The notes beneath the pieces are model-generated. The model saw nothing but the letters and a program-made list of their open reading frames with translations. It searched no databases and had not been told where the DNA came from. This document shows positions 22,627-28,073 of a stretch of 28,073 bases of DNA, piece by piece; within the stretch, counting starts at the first letter, position 1; each line of letters opens with the position of its first letter. The position numbers and the translations under genes were made by a program. This DNA is from a virus. The stretch spans positions 1-28,073 of the IMG/VR virus record IMGVR_UViG_3300042544_004043; one strand, 5' to 3'.

Positions 22627-24798
22627 ATGAAACCAATTTTAATCGTTGAAAACAACACAAATCCTTTGAAGGAGAACGTTAAGATTTCTGGTGGTAAAAA
22701 AGAATATGTTTTAGGTGGTGTTTTCACTGAGTTCGGAATTAAAAATCGGAACGAGCGTATATACACAGCTGACAAATTTATTCCTTGTTTAAAGGAATTA
22801 AATGAACGTATCCAAACAATGGGTGTAGTTTATGGTGAGTTCGATCATCCCGATGTGTTCGACACCTCATTATCAAGAGCTTCCCACATTATCAGAAAAG
22901 CATTTTACGTTAAAGAGGGTAACCGAGTTGATGGTGAAATTAAACTTCTTAATACTTACTGGGGAAAAGAAGCTCAATCACTAGTGAATGATGGTTGTCC
23001 TGTTTTTGTTTCTTCAAGAGCAGCTGGTGTCACTGAATCTGACGGTACTGTTACACTTAAAAAACTTTTCACATACGATATTGTTGCTGATCCTGGATTC
23101 GCTTCTGCAAGAATGCAGTCAATTAATGAATCTGTTGGATATTCTAACAAAACTAACTTTAGGATATATGAAATGTCCGACGAGTCAAAAATTAACGAAT
23201 TATTTAACATGAACAAAAATGATTACGTTACTAAGAAGCAATTGGCTGACTATTCCAAGTATTTGGTGAATGAAATCGCAACTACTAAACAGGCAGCACA
23301 AACAGCTATCAAAAAAGGTAACCTCACTCCAAGAAAATTGGAACAACTCCTTGAGTACTACGAAGAACTCAACAAAACCAACTCTCAAATGGTTAAATAT
23401 TTAGACTATTTAGCTGAGAAAGTACAAGTTGTTGTTAACGAAAACAAAAGCTTGAAATCTACTACAAAAAAACTTATTTCTCACAACGATTACTTAGCTG
23501 AAAATCTTGAGAAAGCAGTTAACTACACTGAGTATGTAGCTGAAAATTTGGACAAGAATATCACTTATTCTGAATATCTCGCTGAGAACTTAGATAAGAA
23601 CATTTCTTACTCTGAATATCTTGCTGAAAACTTAGATAAAAACATCGCTTATTCTGAGTATATCGCTGAAACTGTTGATAAGAACATTTCTTATTCTGAA
23701 TACATCGCTGAAAACTTAGACAAGAATATCGCTTATTCTGAGTATATCGCTGAAAACTTAGACAAGAATATCGCTTACTCTGAATACATCGCTGAAAATT
23801 TAGATAAGAATATTGCTTACTCTGAATATATCGCTGAAAATTTAGATAAGAACATTGCTTATTCTGAATATATCGCTGAGCACTTAGACAGTTCAATTGC
23901 ATACTCTGAGTATCTTGCTGAACATGTTGAAGGTAATATCGCTTATGCTGAATACATCGCTGAACATCTTGATGATAACATCGCTTATTCTGAATATCTT
24001 GCAGAAAATCTTGACAAAACAGTTTCTTATGCTGGTATGATCACAGAAAAATTGAATGGTGGTAGAATCAACGAAAACTTCGCTGATCAGTTCCCAACTT
24101 TAGATGCTGCTGGTTTTGAAGAAGTTGCTGAAGAAGAAAAACATAACACTTTTGCTCAAGAAAAAGAAGAAGATGAATACTATATGATGTCAAATCCTCA
24201 TAGTGCTCAATCTTATAATGAAATTGAACCTAATGAAGAAGAAGAAAATAATACATGGGAAATGGGAGAAACAGAAATGAAAACCGATTCTCAATTATCT
24301 GAACAAATTAATATTTTGATACAAGAAGCTAGAAAACGTAAAGTTTCTGAAACCAATGATTTGCACTTCTTGAAGTTTTTGAACAAATCTCAAGTTGATA
24401 GTTTTTACAACTTGACTAAAGCTGAACAAGAACAAGTTAAACTTTATCTAAACGAAAAAAGTTACTTCTCATCTGCTGAAGTTTTAAGACTTATCCAAGA
24501 ATCATTATCAAACAAAGGAGAATCTTTAGAAGAAAAATTAATTAGACTTATGCCTGAAAACGTAAAGCCAATTTGGTCTAAATTAAACGAATCTAACAAG
24601 AGATCAATCCTTTCTCAAGCTAGACTTTATCCGGAACTAACAAACGAAGCAAAAATTGAACACTTCTGGTTAACAAGACAGTTGAAAAAAAATGAATCTA
24701 CTACAAAAAATTTAGTTGATTCGAATCCAATCATTCAAGAGGAAAAAATTTCTGGAAATGAAATGAAATTGATTCTTGAAAGATTTAAAAATCTATAA
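22627..24798 (+). CDS. Prohead protease fused to a repeat scaffold (T4 gp21-gp22 like)
   Basis: Residues 1-170 are a serine protease of the T4 gp21 kind: GVFTEFGIKNRNERIY, the His motif VVYGEFDHPDV (H74), the Ser motif FVSSRAAG (S129/S130) and DIVADPGF. T4 makes the scaffold as separate gp22; here a 550-residue helical region follows in the same frame. It contains 13 repeats of 14 residues (type YSEYIAENLDKNIA), then an acidic stretch (from about 495) and a second helical region to the end. It would form the prohead core around which the capsid protein assembles and then cut it away. The I/L-A-E before N in each repeat matches the I/L-x-E cleavage preference of T4 gp21. It lies 95 bases before the capsid gene. 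Confidence 0.85.
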   Translation: MKPILIVENNTNPLKENVKISGGKKEYVLGGVFTEFGIKNRNERIYTADKFIPCLKELNERIQTMGVVYGEFDHPDVFDTSLSRASHIIRKAFYVKEGNRVDGEIKLLNTYWGKEAQSLVNDGCPVFVSSRAAGVTESDGTVTLKKLFTYDIVADPGFASARMQSINESVGYSNKTNFRIYEMSDESKINELFNMNKNDYVTKKQLADYSKYLVNEIATTKQAAQTAIKKGNLTPRKLEQLLEYYEELNKTNSQMVKYLDYLAEKVQVVVNENKSLKSTTKKLISHNDYLAENLEKAVNYTEYVAENLDKNITYSEYLAENLDKNISYSEYLAENLDKNIAYSEYIAETVDKNISYSEYIAENLDKNIAYSEYIAENLDKNIAYSEYIAENLDKNIAYSEYIAENLDKNIAYSEYIAEHLDSSIAYSEYLAEHVEGNIAYAEYIAEHLDDNIAYSEYLAENLDKTVSYAGMITEKLNGGRINENFADQFPTLDAAGFEEVAEEEKHNTFAQEKEEDEYYMMSNPHSAQSYNEIEPNEEEENNTWEMGETEMKTDSQLSEQINILIQEARKRKVSETNDLHFLKFLNKSQVDSFYNLTKAEQEQVKLYLNEKSYFSSAEVLRLIQESLSNKGESLEEKLIRLMPENVKPIWSKLNESNKRSILSQARLYPELTNEAKIEHFWLTRQLKKNESTTKNLVDSNPIIQEEKISGNEMKLILERFKNL
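23479..24024 (+). repeat. 13 tandem 42-bp repeats coding for 14-residue scaffold units
   Basis: Units start every 42 bases at 23479, 23521, 23563 and so on to 23983. Positions 1 and 13 are more diverged; the middle units are nearly identical in protein but differ at many third codon positions. This means that selection acts on the peptide rather than recent DNA slippage being the only cause. The partial unit at 24025 begins SYAGMITEKLN. Confidence 0.9.
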
Positions 24799-24893
24799 TC
24801 TATAAAAAATCCACCTTTATCAAAAAAGGGACATTAAGTGATCATATATATAGATATAAGATAAAAATTAAAAAAAAAAAATTAAAATTAACT

Positions 24894-26666
24894 ATGTCAA
24901 ACATTAGAATAGACAAACAAAAAGCCCTTAAGAAATGGTCTCCAGTATTAGAGAACATGGGTATCGTTAACGAAGACAGACTTGACTGGATGTCTGAATA
25001 TGCTGAGTTTCACACAATCAATGAAAACGCATATGTAAATGCAGCTAACGCTGGTATGGGTGGAGTATTTTCTCCTCAACCTGCTGTTTTTGCTGGTTCT
25101 AACAACTATACACAAGCGTCAAATACAGCGCCAAATGCTTATGGTAATTTCGGTTCAGGTGACCTTGGACAAAACTTGTTGCCAGTAGCTATGAAAATTG
25201 CAGCTCAGACAATTGGTCTTGACTTGGTTTCAGTTAAACCAACCCCAGGTCCGAAATTGGATTTGTTGTATATTGACTTCCAATATGATGATGTTGATCA
25301 AAGTGTAGGTCGTCCTCAGGTGTTCAAATATTCTGACTCACAGTTGAATCTTTATACAACGTCGATTAGAGGTTTCTTAGCTGCACAAACACCTGCTATC
25401 ACTGAAAACTCTGGTGGGTTGAATTTTCAAACAACTGGTGGGCCTGGAACATCATACAAAAAAGTTTATGTTAATATTTCAAACGGTCTTATGACGACCA
25501 CAGCTCCAACTGTTTATACAGACTGGGTTGAGTTCTTAGGTTTCTCTCGTATTGATGGTAACCTTATCTTCAAAGCTTTCCGTCAAAATAATGCCACTGG
25601 TAACATGCAGACTACTCCATATCCTGCGCCAAATGTAGGTTGGATTCAGGATTTAAATACTTTTGGTTTAACACTTTCAATTGTTGATTCAATTGCTTTC
25701 TTACCTGCAACTGCAACTGGTTTAACTGCGGGTGCAACTGCTGCTGGTTCATCTAAAACTGTTAATTTAGTATCAGCTCTTGAAGATCACCTTCCAGGTT
25801 TCTCAACTAACTTCTCTGATAATTCAAGAGGTGGACAATACCCAATGTCACGTGCTGAAGATGATTTAGCTTACGCTGGTGTAATCGGACCAAAAGTTTC
25901 TACTAAGTCTATCGCAGTTGGTACCATCGAAGTTTCTTCTGTTCTTAGAAGAACTGAAATCGAAGATATCAAAGCTAACACAGGTATGGACATCGTTCAG
26001 AAAATGGAATCTATCCTTGTAAACGAATTGTCTCAAGTAATCTCTAAGCAAATCGTTGGTAAGATCTTTGAAATGGGTGATCTTAACAGAGCTTCTGCTC
26101 CACTTTACGCTGGAACAATTACAACAACAATTGCAAACGCAACTGTATTTGACTTAGATACATCTTATGCTAGTACTGGTGCTGGACCTGGTGGTGAAAC
26201 TACTCACGCTATCCAACGTAAACTTATCACTAAGATGGTTCACGCTTCTAACTACATCGCAACTGAAGGTCGTGTAGGTCCTGCTCAATATGCAGTAACT
26301 AACGGAGCTTTAGCTGCTTCTTTGATGGATATCGCTGGTTACACTATCAACCCAACTAAATCTAAAATCAACGGTTCTGGTCAACTTTATCCAGTTGGAC
26401 AAATTGGTGACATCCAAGTTTATGTTGATCCATATATGAAATATAACGACAATCGTATCGTTCTTGGACGTAAGAACAATCCTGATCAACCAGGTATCAT
26501 CTTCGTTCCTTATTTGATGGCTCAATCAATCAGCTTGATCTCTGAGGCTACATTCGCACCAAGAATGTTATTGAGAAGCCGCTACGCAGTCGCAGAAGTT
26601 GGATGGTTCCCACAAAAACAATATATGACAATCCAAGTTAAAGACGCTAACAACTTCCTTAACTAA
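24894..26666 (+). CDS. Major capsid protein (T4 gp23-like)
   Basis: This 590-residue protein forms the head shell. Features that fit T4 gp23 are an N-terminal helical propeptide (KKWSPVLENMGIVNEDRLDW) with a predicted cut after E44 (I-N-E then N), and then NLLPVAMKIAAQTIGLDLVS with VKPTPGPKLDLLYIDFQYD, matching the gp23 G-P pattern. The C-terminal half has RAEDDLAYAG, VSSVLRRTEIEDIKANTG, FGPQY-type strands, and the ending RYAVAEVGWFPQKQYMTIQV. The gene is much richer in GC and codon bias than its neighbours, as expected for a highly expressed structural gene. A strong terminator follows. Confidence 0.92.
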   Translation: MSNIRIDKQKALKKWSPVLENMGIVNEDRLDWMSEYAEFHTINENAYVNAANAGMGGVFSPQPAVFAGSNNYTQASNTAPNAYGNFGSGDLGQNLLPVAMKIAAQTIGLDLVSVKPTPGPKLDLLYIDFQYDDVDQSVGRPQVFKYSDSQLNLYTTSIRGFLAAQTPAITENSGGLNFQTTGGPGTSYKKVYVNISNGLMTTTAPTVYTDWVEFLGFSRIDGNLIFKAFRQNNATGNMQTTPYPAPNVGWIQDLNTFGLTLSIVDSIAFLPATATGLTAGATAAGSSKTVNLVSALEDHLPGFSTNFSDNSRGGQYPMSRAEDDLAYAGVIGPKVSTKSIAVGTIEVSSVLRRTEIEDIKANTGMDIVQKMESILVNELSQVISKQIVGKIFEMGDLNRASAPLYAGTITTTIANATVFDLDTSYASTGAGPGGETTHAIQRKLITKMVHASNYIATEGRVGPAQYAVTNGALAASLMDIAGYTINPTKSKINGSGQLYPVGQIGDIQVYVDPYMKYNDNRIVLGRKNNPDQPGIIFVPYLMAQSISLISEATFAPRMLLRSRYAVAEVGWFPQKQYMTIQVKDANNFLN

Positions 26667-26686
26667 ACATATAATTGATAACTCAC

Positions 26687-26720
26687 AAAAAGAGAGAACT
26701 TTAAGTTCTCTCTTTTTTTT
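26687..26720 (+). terminator. Rho-independent terminator after capsid gene
   Basis: Stem AAAAAGAGAGAACTT / AAGTTCTCTCTTTTT (26687-26701 with 26703-26717) followed by T. Central pairs would open to make the loop. Confidence 0.85.
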
Positions 26721-26758
26721 ATATAAAAACAAGTCTTGAAATAATTAATATAACAATT

Positions 26759-28073
26759 ATGAGTAAGTTAGAAAAAATTGATGAAATTTTACAGGATAAA
26801 GGTAATAGATTAAGAGAGTCATATTTCAATAAAAATTATCCTGATATATTAGAAGATATAAAATCTTTCTGTATTAACTTAACAGACTTACCTTTCAACC
26901 AAAAACTTTGGCATTGGGTCAATGATTATCAAAATAATTTTACCTGTAAGTGTGGAAATACAACAACTTTCAATAAAAATTGGAAAGACGGATATAGGAA
27001 ATATTGTTCGGCTAAATGTTCAGCAACCGATCTATCAACTAAAGAAAAAAGAAAAAATACAAACTTAGAAAAGTGGGGAGTTGATAATGTAGCAAAAGCA
27101 GAACAAGTCAAAAATAAACAAACAGAAACCAATCTACAAAGATATGGAACGAAATCTTCTGCACAAAATGAAGAAGTAAAGAAAAAATATAATGAAACTA
27201 TACAGAAAAAATATGGTGTAGATAATTATTTCGAATCAGATGATTTTAAAGAAAAAGCAAAAGACACACTACTAAAAAAATACGGTAAGGAACATTTCAC
27301 TCAAACTGAAGAATATATTCAACTTGTAAAGCAACATAATTTAGAAAAGTATAATACAGAATGGTTTACTCAGACAGAAGAATATAAGGAAAAGTCAAAG
27401 AAAACCAATTTAGAAAACTGGGGAGTTGGAAGTTATTTACAAACACCCGAACTTAGAAATATACTTAAAGATAATAAATTAGAAATATTTGAAAAAATTA
27501 GAAAAACATCTTTAGAAAAATGGGGTGTTGATTCTCACAGCAAAACTGAAGATTTCCGAAATAAAATAAAAGAAAAATGGAAAAGTGGAGTCTATTCAGA
27601 TATTATTTCCAAATCAATAGAGACTAACAAACTTTTATATGGATTTGATTGGTTTACACAGACAGAAGAATATAGAAAATATCTAAAATCCGATGAGTTT
27701 AGAGATAAAATTAAATATTCTTTGATCGACAAATCAAGTGAATATTATAAAAATATAGGATATGATTTATTAGATACTGAAGATGGAATAGTCACACTAA
27801 AAGGTGGTTGTGGTCACACATTTTCTATCACAATTTATAACGCCAGTAGAAGAAATTTAAATGGATTAATTCTATGTACAGAATGTAATCCTATCAATTT
27901 GAGTCAATCTGGCAGTGAAATAAATCTTGCAAATTGGTTAAAAGAGTATATAAATTTAGAGACAAAAAATAGAAGTCAAATACCACCACTTGAATTAGAT
28001 ATTTATATTCCTGATAAAAAAGTTGCCTTAGAATATAATGTTTTATATTTGCATTCTGAAATTTATAAATACA
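26759..28073 (+). CDS. Vsr-type homing endonuclease, cut by window end
   Basis: ATG 26759 (MSKLEKIDEILQDKGNRL) opens a frame that runs to the last base. The first part has CKCG and YCSAKCS zinc pairs. There are then about eight modules of the type T-N-L-E-K-W-G-V-D-N-x-x-x-x-x-x-x-K, interleaved with GFDWFTQTEEY-like units, a middle zinc pair (GGCGHTF ... CTEC), and the start of a nuclease domain (LELDIYIPDKKVALEYN, then HSE). It matches the enzyme at 20963 in its nuclease motif and the one at 4971 in its repeats. It directly follows the capsid terminator. The C-terminus lies outside the window. Confidence 0.8.
   Translation, partial: MSKLEKIDEILQDKGNRLRESYFNKNYPDILEDIKSFCINLTDLPFNQKLWHWVNDYQNNFTCKCGNTTTFNKNWKDGYRKYCSAKCSATDLSTKEKRKNTNLEKWGVDNVAKAEQVKNKQTETNLQRYGTKSSAQNEEVKKKYNETIQKKYGVDNYFESDDFKEKAKDTLLKKYGKEHFTQTEEYIQLVKQHNLEKYNTEWFTQTEEYKEKSKKTNLENWGVGSYLQTPELRNILKDNKLEIFEKIRKTSLEKWGVDSHSKTEDFRNKIKEKWKSGVYSDIISKSIETNKLLYGFDWFTQTEEYRKYLKSDEFRDKIKYSLIDKSSEYYKNIGYDLLDTEDGIVTLKGGCGHTFSITIYNASRRNLNGLILCTECNPINLSQSGSEINLANWLKEYINLETKNRSQIPPLELDIYIPDKKVALEYNVLYLHSEIYKY

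Noticed and set aside
23561-23902. Minus-strand frame rich in Cys, Tyr and Gln repeats
   Set aside because: It is the antisense shadow of the 42-bp scaffold repeats.
23479-24024. CRISPR-like array
   Set aside because: Units are contiguous with no spacers, and they are in frame within a protein gene.

Overview
The window looks like part of a T4-related, contractile-tailed (myovirus-type) phage genome that infects a Bacteroidetes/Flavobacteria-like host. The phage assignment rests on recognisable T4-type head genes: portal (gp20-like), head-completion nuclease (gp4-like), prohead protease (gp21-like) and major capsid protein (gp23-like). The host assignment is inference. It rests on very low GC, A-rich leaders with hardly any Shine-Dalgarno sites, and a lipoprotein of a type common in Bacteroidetes. 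No rRNA, tRNA or CRISPR array was seen.

Layout. (1) 1-6128: a family B DNA polymerase gene in pieces, surrounded by homing endonucleases. A ribbon-helix-helix gene and a Cys-rich endonuclease (+) meet the minus-strand polymerase tail-to-tail. The polymerase is cut inside its catalytic D-T-D motif by a split intein. Its halves are separated by a Vsr-like homing endonuclease and a decayed gamma-glutamylcyclotransferase-like gene. The polymerase N-terminus is absent from the window. Just before polymerase motif B the frame is broken by a 37-nt hairpin-containing insert flanked by matching GCT codons, which resembles the T4 gene 60 ribosomal bypass. An HNH-like endonuclease diverges from the split start. 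(2) 6165-7164: a broken ADP-ribosyltransferase-like gene and a second ART-like gene, both starting with a T4-like capsid-targeting motif. (3) 7215-10883 (-): a host-type lipoprotein and a large presumed virion protein. (4) 10966-15157 (+): M20/M28-type peptidase, two unknowns, dihydrofolate reductase, HU, a Pth2-like protein, and a ClpB/C-like ATPase that stops 24 residues into an intein at Walker A. (5) 15223-19195 (-): presumed head-core protein, a structured-RNA candidate, portal, a tiny HTH protein and an unknown. (6) 19240-28073: head-completion nuclease, a membrane protein, a cluster of intact and broken homing endonucleases, a protease-scaffold fusion with 14-residue repeats, the major capsid protein, and another endonuclease running off the end.

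How the genes fit together. Portal, core protein, protease-scaffold and capsid protein would build the prohead. The protease consensus (I/L-x-E) appears in the capsid propeptide, in every scaffold repeat and near the N-terminus of one putative cargo protein. Homing endonucleases or their remnants take up about a quarter of the window and sit beside every fractured polymerase piece, so the window is a good place to study how selfish elements break essential phage genes and how the phage copes.
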